The position numbers were made by a program, and so were the translations under genes. Below, one piece after another: positions 8,280-17,139 of a stretch of 64,000 nt of DNA. Source of the DNA: JL08 sp039969355. Its GTDB lineage: Bacteria; Pseudomonadota; Alphaproteobacteria; Rhodobacterales; Rhodobacteraceae. The notes under the pieces are model-generated. The model was not told the origin of the DNA. It saw nothing but the letters and a program-made list of their open reading frames with translations, and searched no databases. How positions within the stretch are numbered: the first letter of the stretch is position 1; each line of letters starts with the position of its first letter. Location: contig JBDVOA010000001.1 in NCBI GenBank assembly GCA_039969355.1, forward strand, positions 62,001-126,000, read 5' to 3'.

Positions 8280-9317
8280 ATGACCCAAACACTGACAATT
8301 AAGCGGCCCGACGATTGGCATCTACACCTGCGCGACGGCGCCATGATGGCAGCGGTCCTGCCGCACTCTGCCCGACATTTTGGTCGTGCGATCATCATGC
8401 CCAATCTGGTGCCGCCCGTTGTGTGCGGCGCAGACGCGGCAGCCTATCGCGACCGGATATTGGCCGTTCTGCCGGAGGGCATGGCGTTTGAACCGCTGAT
8501 GACACTCTACTTGACAGAAGATACAGATCCCGAAAACGTGGCCGCAGCGCATGCAAGTGGATTGATCACCGCAGTCAAGCTTTACCCCGCCGGGGCCACG
8601 ACCAACTCAGCCAGCGGAGTGGCCAATTTCGATAATGTCCGCGCGGTGCTTGAGAAAATGGCTGAGATTGGCCTGCCCCTTTGCGTGCACGGCGAGGTCA
8701 CGGACGCCGAGATCGATATCTTTGACCGCGAGGCCGTGTTTATCGAGCGTGTGCTTGATCCGATCCGGCAGGCAACGCCGGGGCTGCGCGTGGTGATGGA
8801 ACATATAACGACCTCAAATGCTGTGGATTATGTGCAAAGTGCCTCGGATGATCTGGCCGCCACTGTGACGACCCATCATCTTGTGATCAACCGGAACCAC
8901 ATTCTGGCGGGCGGGATTAAACCGCACTACTATTGCCTTCCCGTCGCCAAACGCGAGGTGCACCGCGGCGCGCTTGTCACTGCTGCAACCTCGGGGGCCG
9001 CAAAGTTCTTTCTGGGTACTGACAGTGCACCCCATACGGACGCCAACAAGCTGTTGCCATGCGGCTGCGCGGGCTGTTTTACCGCGCCCAACACGATGTC
9101 CATTCTTGCGGAAGTTTTTGAACGCGAGAATATGCTTGGTCAGTTAGAGGCCTTCACGTCGCTGAATGGACCCAATTTTTACGGACTGCCGATCAACCAA
9201 CAATCCATGACGCTCACCAAGGGTGATCCGGTCTCCTATCCCGATAGAATTGAAACTGGCGATGGCGAAGTAACCGTGTTTGACCCCGGTTTTGATCTCC
9301 ATTGGCGAGTGACTTGA
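8280..9317 (+). CDS. pyrC: Dihydroorotase
   Basis: Cyclises carbamoyl-aspartate to dihydroorotate, the third step of pyrimidine synthesis. It is the class II type like E. coli PyrC (345 residues here). The zinc-binding HLHLRDG lies at residues 13-19, the lysine that becomes carbamylated is in AVKLYPAGATTNS, and the catalytic Asp is in LGTDSAPH. The start at 8280 is chosen because MTQTLTIKRPDDWH is the family N terminus. It is followed after 57 bases by pyrE, so two pyrimidine genes are probably co-transcribed. Confidence 0.96.
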   Translation: MTQTLTIKRPDDWHLHLRDGAMMAAVLPHSARHFGRAIIMPNLVPPVVCGADAAAYRDRILAVLPEGMAFEPLMTLYLTEDTDPENVAAAHASGLITAVKLYPAGATTNSASGVANFDNVRAVLEKMAEIGLPLCVHGEVTDAEIDIFDREAVFIERVLDPIRQATPGLRVVMEHITTSNAVDYVQSASDDLAATVTTHHLVINRNHILAGGIKPHYYCLPVAKREVHRGALVTAATSGAAKFFLGTDSAPHTDANKLLPCGCAGCFTAPNTMSILAEVFERENMLGQLEAFTSLNGPNFYGLPINQQSMTLTKGDPVSYPDRIETGDGEVTVFDPGFDLHWRVT

Positions 9318-9374
9318 CCGACAGCGCGCCCCAAATCGCTGCCAGAAGACACCAGAATTAAAAGAGGACCTGAT

Positions 9375-10055
9375 ATGATTCCAACGAGTTATCCGGACGC
9401 CGCAGAAATGGCGCGCCTGACCGCGCGTATGCTTCTCGAGATCAATGCGGTACATCTGAATGCGGATGAGCCTTTTATACTGTCCTCCGGTCTGCCCAGC
9501 CCGACTTACATCGATTGCCGCAAGCTGATTTCTTATCCGCGTATCCGCGCGACACTGATGGATTTCCTTACCATTACGGTGATGCGCAATGCCGGGTTTG
9601 AGGCCTTTGATAATATTGCCGGCGGTGAAACTGCGGGAATCCCGTTTGGCGCGCTGGTGGCTGAGCGTATGGCACTTCCCATGACCTATGTGCGCAAAAA
9701 GCCAAAAGGCTATGGTCGCAATGCGCGGATCGAAGGCGAAATGACTCTAGGTCAACGTGTATTGCTGGTTGAAGACCTGACGACCGATGGCGGATCAAAG
9801 CTGTCCTTTGTGGACGCGATTCGCGAAACCGGCGCGACGTGCAACCATACGGCAGTTATCTTTTACTATGGGATTTTTGACGGCACGATAAAAACACTGT
9901 CGGATCATGGTGTGACCCTGCATCACCTATGCACATGGTGGGACGTTCTGGCAGAAGCCAAATCGTCGGGAGCATTTGATGATTCGACGTTGCTTGAAGT
10001 CGAGAGTTTTCTGAATGCGCCTAGAGCATGGCAAGAGGCCCGCGCAAAAGGCTGA
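9375..10055 (+). CDS. pyrE: Orotate phosphoribosyltransferase
   Basis: Adds phosphoribosyl to orotate to give OMP, the fifth step of pyrimidine synthesis. The PRPP-binding signature VLLVEDLTTDGGSKLSF is visible in the middle of the protein, and the conserved YVRKKPKGYG contains the active-site lysines. It is 226 residues, slightly longer than E. coli PyrE and typical for this order. A clear AAAGAGGA precedes the ATG. It directly follows pyrC on the same strand. Confidence 0.96.
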   Translation: MIPTSYPDAAEMARLTARMLLEINAVHLNADEPFILSSGLPSPTYIDCRKLISYPRIRATLMDFLTITVMRNAGFEAFDNIAGGETAGIPFGALVAERMALPMTYVRKKPKGYGRNARIEGEMTLGQRVLLVEDLTTDGGSKLSFVDAIRETGATCNHTAVIFYYGIFDGTIKTLSDHGVTLHHLCTWWDVLAEAKSSGAFDDSTLLEVESFLNAPRAWQEARAKG

Positions 10056-10102
10056 TTGATATATTAATGATTTGAGCGCCTTGCCGATCCCGACACAATA
10101 TC

Positions 10103-10133
10103 TTGGCGTTCTGATTATTATTATTGCTATATA
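10103..10133 (+). promoter_or_regulatory. Candidate dnaB promoter
   Basis: TTGGCG at 10103-10108 and CTATAT at 10127-10132 (or TATATA one base later) are spaced by 18-19 bases and followed by a short AT-rich leader. They form a plausible housekeeping promoter for dnaB. The ATT repeats in the spacer make the region AT-rich compared with its surroundings. Confidence 0.4.
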
Positions 10134-10146
10134 GGGAAAAGGATCG

Positions 10147-10166
10147 GCATCCACAGGCTATCCACA
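10147..10166 (+). promoter_or_regulatory. Two DnaA-box-like sites upstream of dnaB
   Basis: CTATCCACA at 10158-10166 differs from the DnaA box TTATCCACA at one position, and GCATCCACA at 10147-10155 differs at two. They lie 11 bases apart, roughly one helix turn, just downstream of the candidate promoter and about 70 bases before the dnaB start. DnaA control of dnaB is an inference. Confidence 0.4.
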
Positions 10167-10232
10167 AAAACATACAATTTGCGCGAATCTGCTCGCGGCG
10201 TCTAAGAGAACCCATCGGGGTCAGGGGCAAAA

Positions 10233-11729
10233 ATGAACGAAATATCAAATATCGATGCAGGTCAGAGCGCGGCGCAGAGTCCCGAATCCCTGCCCCACTC
10301 AATCGAGGCAGAGCAGCAGCTTCTCGGGGCGATTCTGACCAATAACGATATCTATGATCGTGTCGCGTCGATCATTGGCCCGCAACATTTCTATGACCCA
10401 GTCCATGCTCGCATCTACGAGATTTCCGCCGCGCGGATTGCCAAAAATAACCTTGCCTCACCTGTGACGCTCAAAGCCTTCATGGAAGATGACGAAGGGT
10501 TGAAAGAACTTGGCGGCCCGGCATACCTGGCCCGACTCGCAGGGGCGGCGATCAGTGCTTTCGCAGTGCGTGATTATGCGCAGATGATCTATGATCTGGC
10601 GATCCGGCGCGATCTGATCGGACTGGGCCGCGATATCAGCGCCAAAGCCGCGCGGGTTGAAGTGGCTTCGGAACCAAAGGAACAGATCGTAGAAGCCGAA
10701 CAACAGCTTTATCAGCTTGCTGAACAGGGGCAGACGGACAGCGGTTTTCAATCCTTTCTGCGTGCCGTCACTGATGCGGTTAATGTGGCCAATGCGGCCT
10801 ATCAGCGTGAAGGTGGCCTAGCGGGCGTCTCAACTGGACTGGTTGATATGGACAAAAAACTGGGCGGGCTGCACAAATCCGACCTTCTGATCCTTGCGGG
10901 TCGCCCGTCGATGGGTAAAACGTCGCTTGCAACAAACGTCGCTTTCAATATCGCCAAGAGCTACAAGCGCGGATTGCGCCCGGACGGCACTGAGGGAGCC
11001 GTTGATGGTGGCGTTGTCGGCTTTTATTCCCTTGAAATGAGCGCCGAGCAGCTCGCCGCGCGGATCCTGTCAGAGGCATCAGAAGTGCCCAGTGAACAGA
11101 TCCGCCGCGGTGATATGACTGAGGCCGAATTTCGGCGTTTTGTGGATGCAGCCAAGTCACTTGAGGCCTGCCCGCTTTACATCGACGACACGCCCGCCCT
11201 GCCAATCAGCCAATTAGCCGCCCGTGCCCGTCGCCTAAAACGGACTCATGGGTTGGATGTTTTGATTGTTGATTATCTTCAGCTTGTGCGCCCTGCTTCG
11301 GCCAAAGACAGCCGCGTCAACGAAGTTTCAGAGATCACCCAAGGTCTGAAGGCGATTGCCAAAGAGCTTGAAATTCCGGTCATTGCCCTTTCACAGCTGT
11401 CACGTCAGGTCGAAAACCGGGAAGACAAACGACCCCAACTCAGCGACTTGCGAGAATCCGGATCGATCGAGCAGGACGCCGATGTGGTGATGTTTGTGTT
11501 TCGCGAAGAATACTACAAAGAACGTGAAAAGCCCGGCGATCACGAGTTGGAAAAAATGGCAACTTGGCAGGATGAGATGGAACGGCTGCACGGCAAGGCA
11601 GAGGTCATCATCGGCAAGCAGCGCCACGGCCCCATCGGATCGATTGATCTGTCGTTTGAGGGGCGCTTTACCCGGTTTGGAAATCTCGTAAAACCGTGGC
11701 AGCAAAACGACAGTGATCGCGAGTTTTAA
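10233..11729 (+). CDS. dnaB: Replicative DNA helicase
   Basis: The hexameric helicase that unwinds DNA at the replication fork. The N-terminal primase-interaction domain (PHSIEAEQQLLGAI, about residues 20-35) and the RecA-like C-terminal domain are both complete. Walker A is GRPSMGKT at about residues 224-231, and VLIVDYLQLV forms Walker B. It is 498 residues with no intein, although DnaB is a frequent intein host. The ATG follows GGGGC about 5 bases upstream. It has its own leader with DnaA-box-like sites and is followed by alr after 58 bases. Confidence 0.97.
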   Translation: MNEISNIDAGQSAAQSPESLPHSIEAEQQLLGAILTNNDIYDRVASIIGPQHFYDPVHARIYEISAARIAKNNLASPVTLKAFMEDDEGLKELGGPAYLARLAGAAISAFAVRDYAQMIYDLAIRRDLIGLGRDISAKAARVEVASEPKEQIVEAEQQLYQLAEQGQTDSGFQSFLRAVTDAVNVANAAYQREGGLAGVSTGLVDMDKKLGGLHKSDLLILAGRPSMGKTSLATNVAFNIAKSYKRGLRPDGTEGAVDGGVVGFYSLEMSAEQLAARILSEASEVPSEQIRRGDMTEAEFRRFVDAAKSLEACPLYIDDTPALPISQLAARARRLKRTHGLDVLIVDYLQLVRPASAKDSRVNEVSEITQGLKAIAKELEIPVIALSQLSRQVENREDKRPQLSDLRESGSIEQDADVVMFVFREEYYKEREKPGDHELEKMATWQDEMERLHGKAEVIIGKQRHGPIGSIDLSFEGRFTRFGNLVKPWQQNDSDREF

Positions 11730-11787
11730 GCGGACCTAACCCAGCTTTCCCTCTTGACCCTGCGCACGCTGATGTCAAGAACGGCCC

Positions 11788-12822
11788 ATGGCTACGGGTA
11801 AGCTTCATATCGACCTTGACGCGATTGTTTCGAACTGGCGCGCGCTGGACGCAATGACAACTTGCGAAACCGCTGCCGTCGTCAAGGCGGATGGTTACGG
11901 GCTTGGCGCGCGCGCCATTGTAAGTGCGTTGGCGCGCGCTGGTGCACGGCAGTTTTTTGTGGCCGCGGCAGAAGAAGGCGCTGTGGTTCGTCAGGAATTG
12001 GGTCCGGGACCTACGATCAGCGTGTTTTCCGGGCATATGGATGGCGACACCGAACTGATCCGCGATCATGCGCTGACACCGATGGTGAATTCCATTGACC
12101 AGATGGTGCGTCACGTTGAATCGCTGCCTGAAGCCCCATTCGGCATCCAGTTTGATACAGGAATGAACCGATTGGGCATGGAACCCGATGAATGGAGAAT
12201 TCTGAAAGACCTGGCGCTGCCGTTAGGTCCAAAGCTGATCATGTCACATCTGGCCTGCGCCGACGAACCGGCACACGAAATGAATGCCCAGCAACTCGAC
12301 GTGTTTCGCCAGATGACGCAGGGCCTCGACATTCCAATGTCACTGGCCGCGACCGGCGGGTTGTTGTTGGGAGAAGCGTACCACTTCAATCTGACCCGAC
12401 CTGGTGTCGGCCTCTATGGCGGACTTCCCTTCGTCGACGCCATTCCTGTCGTCACACTCAACTTGCCGGTCATCCAGATCCGCGAGCTTAAGACCGGTGA
12501 AACAGTGGGTTACGGCAACACCTGGACTGCCACGCGCCCTTCCCGTATCGCCACCGTTGCAGCTGGTTATGCCGACGGACTAATCCGGGCGATGGGCCCA
12601 AGCGCAAGGCTATTTTCCGGCAACGCCGCCTGTCCGGTTGCGGGGCGAGTTTCGATGGACATGATCTGCGTTGATATCACAGAATTGCCCGACGCGCCGG
12701 AGGACTTGCAAGTTCTTGGAAATCACCAGTCTGTCGATGCGCTGGCGCAAGCGGCTGGCACTATTGGCTACGAAATACTGACTGCGCTTGGCCACCGTTA
12801 CGCGCGACAGTATACCCCATGA
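11788..12822 (+). CDS. alr: Alanine racemase
   Basis: Interconverts L- and D-alanine for peptidoglycan, using pyridoxal phosphate. The PLP lysine is K33 in VVKADGYGLGA. The C-terminal beta domain with VSMDMICVDIT supplies the second catalytic region. It is 344 residues, slightly short but normal for this group. The stop overlaps the start of the following ABC permease by 4 bases (ATGA), so cell-wall precursor synthesis is translationally linked to a lipid-transport-like ABC pair. Confidence 0.95.
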   Translation: MATGKLHIDLDAIVSNWRALDAMTTCETAAVVKADGYGLGARAIVSALARAGARQFFVAAAEEGAVVRQELGPGPTISVFSGHMDGDTELIRDHALTPMVNSIDQMVRHVESLPEAPFGIQFDTGMNRLGMEPDEWRILKDLALPLGPKLIMSHLACADEPAHEMNAQQLDVFRQMTQGLDIPMSLAATGGLLLGEAYHFNLTRPGVGLYGGLPFVDAIPVVTLNLPVIQIRELKTGETVGYGNTWTATRPSRIATVAAGYADGLIRAMGPSARLFSGNAACPVAGRVSMDMICVDITELPDAPEDLQVLGNHQSVDALAQAAGTIGYEILTALGHRYARQYTP

Positions 12823-13601
12823 GCCTTGCGTCCCTCCTTGCGGCTCTTGGTCGGGTTGTTCTGGGTATTCTAGCCGCCATCGGGCGGGTCTGCATCTTTG
12901 CCTTTTCCACGATCACCCATATTCTGCGTCCGCCCTACTATCCGCGCGAATTTGCCAGCTCGCTGTTACATGTAGGCTGGCTGTCGTTACCGGTTGTCGG
13001 ACTTACGGCGATCTTCACCGGCGGGGCGCTCGCCCTGCAGATTTACGCCGGTGGCGCACGGTTTAACGCCGAGGCTGTCGTACCACAAATCGTGGCCATC
13101 GGTATGGTGCGCGAATTGGGGCCGGTTCTGGTGGGTTTGATGATCGCCGCACGCGTTACGTCATCGATTGCCGCCGAAATCGCCACGATGAAGGTTACCG
13201 AACAGATTGACGCGCTTGTCACTTTGTCGACCCACCCGATGAAATATCTGACAGCACCCCGAGTTTTGGCGGCCTTCATCACTGTTCCCCTGCTGGTGGG
13301 AGTGGGTGATATCATCGGCATATTTGGCGGATTTGCTGTCGGCACCGGGACTCTAGGTTTCAACTCAGCAACTTATCTCAAGAATACTGCCGATTTTCTT
13401 GAACCATTGGATATTATCTCGTCCTTGACCAAGGGTGCTGTCTTTGGGTTCATTGCAGCCGTGATGGGGTGTTACTACGGCATGAATTCCGGGCGCGGCG
13501 CGCAAGGTGTGGGAGGTGCCACCAAAGGTTCTGTCGAAGCTGCAGCTGTTCTGATCCTTGCTGCCAACTTTGTCCTCACGGGGATATTCTTTTCGGTATG
13601 A
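12819..13601 (+). CDS. MlaE-family ABC transporter permease
   Basis: A membrane permease of the MlaE/PqiB-associated family, which moves phospholipids between the envelope membranes with an ATPase and an MCE protein. It is 260 residues with about five hydrophobic segments, and shows the family signature region MVRELGPVLVGLMIAARV followed by EIATMKVTEQIDAL. The start overlaps alr by 4 bases and its end overlaps the ATPase gene by 4 bases. No MCE/MlaD gene follows in this window, so the periplasmic partner must be elsewhere or absent. Confidence 0.88.
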   Translation: MSLASLLAALGRVVLGILAAIGRVCIFAFSTITHILRPPYYPREFASSLLHVGWLSLPVVGLTAIFTGGALALQIYAGGARFNAEAVVPQIVAIGMVRELGPVLVGLMIAARVTSSIAAEIATMKVTEQIDALVTLSTHPMKYLTAPRVLAAFITVPLLVGVGDIIGIFGGFAVGTGTLGFNSATYLKNTADFLEPLDIISSLTKGAVFGFIAAVMGCYYGMNSGRGAQGVGGATKGSVEAAAVLILAANFVLTGIFFSV

Positions 13602-14344
13602 TTAGAATGGAGAACATAAAGAAGTCGTTTGGAAGCAACGCTGTACTACGCGACTTTAACCTGCACATCCCGCGCGGCGAAAGCATGGTGATCATTGGCG
13701 GATCGGGCACTGGAAAATCTGTTGCTTTGAAATGCGTTCTCGGCCTCATAAAACCAGATGCCGGTACAATCACAGTAGATGGCCAGGACGCCGACAAAGG
13801 TGATCGCGACGCCTTTCTGGCCCGATTTGGCATGCTGTTTCAGGGCGGTGCGCTGTTTGATTCACTGCCCGTCTGGCAAAATGTGGCCTTCCGTCTATTG
13901 CGGGGCAGACTGAAACGACCACAGGTTGAGGCCCGCGAAATAGCGATCGAAAAGCTGCGCCGTGTAGGGCTGAAACCGGAAGTCGCGGACCTGTTCCCTT
14001 CCGAATTGTCAGGCGGCATGCAAAAACGGGTCGGGCTTGCCCGCGCTATTGCCGCAGAACCCGAAATCATTTTCTTTGATGAACCGACAACTGGCCTCGA
14101 TCCGATCATGTCTGGCGTCATCAATGATCTGATCCGCGAAATCGTGGTTGAGATGGGCGCGACGGCCATGACCATTACCCACGATATGAGCTCGGTCCGC
14201 GTGATCGCCGACAAGGTCGCGATGCTGCACAACGGGGTGATTCAATGGACCGGCCCAGTGAGCAAGATGGACGCATCCGGCGATCCTTATATGGACCAGT
14301 TCATCTCTGGCAGCGCAGAAGGCCCCATCGAGGCTGTGCGATAG
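13598..14344 (+). CDS. MlaF-like ABC transporter ATP-binding protein
   Basis: The ATPase partner of the upstream MlaE-like permease. Walker A is GGSGTGKS, the ABC signature is LSGGMQKRVGLARA, and Walker B is EIIFFDEPTTGLDP. LSGGMQKR with the Met is typical of the MlaF group. It is 248 residues when started at the ATG at 13598, which overlaps the permease stop (ATGA); an earlier in-frame ATG lies inside the permease gene and is not credible. It is followed after 6 bases by a PqiA-like gene. Confidence 0.9.
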   Translation: MIRMENIKKSFGSNAVLRDFNLHIPRGESMVIIGGSGTGKSVALKCVLGLIKPDAGTITVDGQDADKGDRDAFLARFGMLFQGGALFDSLPVWQNVAFRLLRGRLKRPQVEAREIAIEKLRRVGLKPEVADLFPSELSGGMQKRVGLARAIAAEPEIIFFDEPTTGLDPIMSGVINDLIREIVVEMGATAMTITHDMSSVRVIADKVAMLHNGVIQWTGPVSKMDASGDPYMDQFISGSAEGPIEAVR

Positions 14345-14350
14345 TCCAGC

Positions 14351-14800
14351 ATGATCACGCTCAAGTTCTGCAATCTCGCTCTACTGGTCCTGTTTCCCGT
14401 CTCGTGGTTCGCGCCTCTAATGCGCGCTGGCCTGCTACCTCTGTTTGGCCTCAGCGAGGTTTCGGTGATGACCGGGCTGAAATCCTTATGGCAGTCCGAT
14501 GTCTTTCTGGCATTGGTGGTCACGCTCTTTGCGCTCGTTGCGCCCTACATCAAGACCGTCGGTCTTGCCCTGATCCATTTCGATCTTATTGGCCCCAAGG
14601 TACTGCCAGCAGTGCAGGTCTTAGGAAAACTTGCCATGGCGGACATATTTCTGATTGCCCTCTATATCACCGTATCAAAGGGCATCGGCATTGGGCGGAT
14701 CGAAACCGCCTGGGGTCTATACCTGTTTACGTTCTGCATTCTTGGATCGCTGGTGATTAGCTATTTCACCGAAAAAACCTTAACCCAGTCCCGGCAATGA
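14351..14800 (+). CDS. PqiA-like (paraquat-inducible protein A) membrane protein
   Basis: 149 residues with four hydrophobic segments. The pattern (FPVSWFAPLMR..., SVMTGLKSLWQSD, ALVTLFALVAPYIKTVGL, LGKLAMADIF) matches a single PqiA domain; E. coli PqiA has two. PqiA proteins work with MCE-type lipid transport systems, which agrees with the MlaE/MlaF-like pair directly upstream. The membrane role is inferred. It follows the ATPase gene by 6 bases and is followed by radA after 76 bases. Confidence 0.75.
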   Translation: MITLKFCNLALLVLFPVSWFAPLMRAGLLPLFGLSEVSVMTGLKSLWQSDVFLALVVTLFALVAPYIKTVGLALIHFDLIGPKVLPAVQVLGKLAMADIFLIALYITVSKGIGIGRIETAWGLYLFTFCILGSLVISYFTEKTLTQSRQ

Positions 14801-14876
14801 CAAGGACGACCACGAATTCTTAATCCTGACTGATTACGGGTTTGACCTGCATGCAGCGCTCGGGCACTACGCAACC

Positions 14877-16241
14877 ATGGCAAAATCGAAAACTTTTTCC
14901 TGTACGGCATGCGGTGCGGTGTCAAACAAATGGTCGGGCCGTTGTGATGGGTGCGGCGATTGGAACACCATCGTTGAAGATACACCCCTGTCCGCCGGTC
15001 CGGCACGCACATCCCTGGGCGCCAAACGCGGGAATGCGGTCACGCTTACCGATCTCAGCACCCAAGAAGCGCCGCCACCACGCACACGCAGCGGTATGGA
15101 TGAACTTGATCGCGTTCTGGGGGGCGGGCTTGTCCCCTCTTCTGCCATTCTGGTCGGGGGCGACCCGGGCATCGGCAAATCAACGTTGCTTTTACAGGCC
15201 GCCGCACGTTTTGCGAATGCAGGCCTAAAAACAATCTACATTTCCGGAGAAGAGGCCAGCGCGCAGATTCGGATGCGGGCCCAGCGGCTTGGCCTAGCAA
15301 ATGCACCGGTCAAACTGGCCACGGAGACAAACCTTCGAGATATTCTCACCACGCTTGAGGCCGAGCGGCCACAGATGGCGGTTATCGATTCAATCCAGAC
15401 GATGTGGGCAGATCAGGTTGAAAGCGCGCCGGGTTCGGTCAGTCAGGTCCGTGCTGCGGCACACGAATTGACCAGCTTCGCCAAGCGCAAAGGCGTTTCG
15501 GTGGTATTGGTGGGCCATGTGACAAAAGAGGGCCAGATCGCGGGACCGCGCGTTGTTGAGCATATGGTCGACACGGTGCTTTATTTTGAGGGCGAACGGG
15601 GACATCAATTCCGTATCCTGCGCGCCGTTAAGAACCGATTTGGCCCAGCGGACGAAATAGGTGTCTTTGAAATGACCGGCAAAGGGCTTGCCGAAGTCAC
15701 CAATCCCTCTGCCCTGTTCCTGTCTGAACGTGGCGAATCTTCGCCCGGCTCGGTTGTGTTCGCGGGCATCGAGGGCACCCGGCCCATGCTTGTCGAACTC
15801 CAAGCGCTGGTTGCGCCCTCGCCCCATTCGCAGGCGCGTCGCACGGTCGTCGGCTGGGACAGCGGGCGTCTTGCCATGATCCTTGCTGTGCTTGAGGCGC
15901 GCTGCGGCATTCCTTTCGCGGGGTTGGATGTCTATCTCAATGTCGCGGGGGGGATGAAAATATCTGAACCCGCCGCCGATCTGGCCGTGGCTGCAGCTCT
16001 ACTCAGTGCACGGGAAGACGTGGCATTGCCCGCAGAAACCGTAGTTTTTGGCGAAATAAGTCTGTCAGGCGCGCTGCGACCAGCTTCTCAGAGCGAAAAC
16101 AGGTTGAAAGAGGCACAAAAACTTGGTTTCACGGCAGCCATCACTTCAAGTGGTGGCAAGGCCAGCGACACTGCGGGCCTGAACGTACAGAAAATGAGTG
16201 ATCTGACAGGATTTGTCGGGGACATATTCGGCGCCGGTTAG
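14877..16241 (+). CDS. radA: DNA repair protein RadA
   Basis: A RecA-like ATPase that promotes branch migration in recombinational repair. The N-terminal C4 zinc finger (CTACG and CDGCG pairs, residues 9-27), Walker A GGDPGIGKST (about 96-105), the RadA-specific KNRFG (about 252) and the C-terminal Lon-protease-like domain are all present. At 454 residues it is the standard size. The spacer from the PqiA-like gene may contain its own promoter. It is followed by cvpA after 26 bases. Confidence 0.97.
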   Translation: MAKSKTFSCTACGAVSNKWSGRCDGCGDWNTIVEDTPLSAGPARTSLGAKRGNAVTLTDLSTQEAPPPRTRSGMDELDRVLGGGLVPSSAILVGGDPGIGKSTLLLQAAARFANAGLKTIYISGEEASAQIRMRAQRLGLANAPVKLATETNLRDILTTLEAERPQMAVIDSIQTMWADQVESAPGSVSQVRAAAHELTSFAKRKGVSVVLVGHVTKEGQIAGPRVVEHMVDTVLYFEGERGHQFRILRAVKNRFGPADEIGVFEMTGKGLAEVTNPSALFLSERGESSPGSVVFAGIEGTRPMLVELQALVAPSPHSQARRTVVGWDSGRLAMILAVLEARCGIPFAGLDVYLNVAGGMKISEPAADLAVAAALLSAREDVALPAETVVFGEISLSGALRPASQSENRLKEAQKLGFTAAITSSGGKASDTAGLNVQKMSDLTGFVGDIFGAG

Positions 16242-16267
16242 CGCCAGAAGAGCAAAGAGGAACGGGC

Positions 16268-16828
16268 ATGGAAGGTTTCACGCTTATTGATGGCGTAGTT
16301 GCAGTAGTGATCGTGCTGTCGGCCTTGTTGGCCTACGGACGCGGGCTGGTGCGCGAGCTTATGGCGATTGCGGGTTGGGTCGGTGCCGCGGTACTTGCCT
16401 TTATATTTGCGCCGCAGGTCGAACCTCTGATGCGCGAAATTCCGGTTCTGAAAGATGTGATCGGTGGCAACTGCGAATTGTCGATCATCGCCGCATTTGC
16501 AGCGGTCTTTGCCGGTTCACTGATTGTTGTTTCGCTATTTACACCGCTATTTTCTTCGGCAATCCAACGATCCGCTATCGGAGGTGTGGATCAGGCTCTT
16601 GGATTTCTGTTTGGTGTGGCCCGGGGTGTGCTGCTGGTTGCGATCGGATTCTTCGTGTATAGTACCGTATTTACCGGTCAGTCTTATCCGATGGTAGACG
16701 ACAGCCGCTCAGCTCTGGTGTTTGGCAGTGTCAGCCAACAGATTGAGGATCGCAACCCAGAGCAGGCTCTGGGCTGGCTCACAGGTCAGTACGATGCGTT
16801 GATCAGTCACTGCGACCAGCCGGTTTAA
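16268..16828 (+). CDS. cvpA: CvpA family membrane protein
   Basis: An inner-membrane protein of the colicin V production family with four hydrophobic segments in about 186 residues and the opening DGVVAVVIVLSALLAYGRG, a family hallmark. In E. coli cvpA precedes purF; here they share the order with a Hint-domain gene between them. Its true function is envelope-related and not settled. GAGG lies 9 bases upstream of the ATG. It probably shares a transcript with radA. Confidence 0.85.
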   Translation: MEGFTLIDGVVAVVIVLSALLAYGRGLVRELMAIAGWVGAAVLAFIFAPQVEPLMREIPVLKDVIGGNCELSIIAAFAAVFAGSLIVVSLFTPLFSSAIQRSAIGGVDQALGFLFGVARGVLLVAIGFFVYSTVFTGQSYPMVDDSRSALVFGSVSQQIEDRNPEQALGWLTGQYDALISHCDQPV

Positions 16829-17139
16829 CGGCTGCAACCTCGCCTCATTTAGGGGCCGCCAGTCTCAATCTTTCCAAAGAATCGCCCTGATTGCGGGGCG
16901 AACGGTCATAGAATCGCCTTTGCATCTGGCCAACTTTAACGCGCTTAAGGGAGGCTTTTGGTTAACAATAAGTGACCGCGCGTTCTCAATTAACCCCAAA
17001 TCACAGGTTGGGTGCCGTGATTGACCCGGCATTCGAAAAAGCTGACAGAATAAGCCGCAAAGATGTCGAAAAAACGGCAGATTTGCGTTGGCTGATGGAT
17101 GGCAGAACAAATACACAGCCCAGCCAAAGGAAACTCACA
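16829..17139. other. Intergenic leader before Hint gene
   Basis: About 310 bases without a gene. It holds two distant inverted repeats: GGTTAA/TTAACC about 30 bases apart, and AATCAC (16999-17004) with GTGATT (17017-17022). A longer open frame from 16972 runs into the Hint gene, but its first 56 codons resemble nothing and lack a ribosome binding site. Regulation of the Hint gene from this leader is likely but no specific operator could be named. Confidence 0.4.

Noticed and set aside
10233..11729. Intein in dnaB or Hint proteins as mobile inteins
   Set aside because: DnaB is 498 residues and continuous; the Hint proteins are stand-alone genes without endonuclease motifs.
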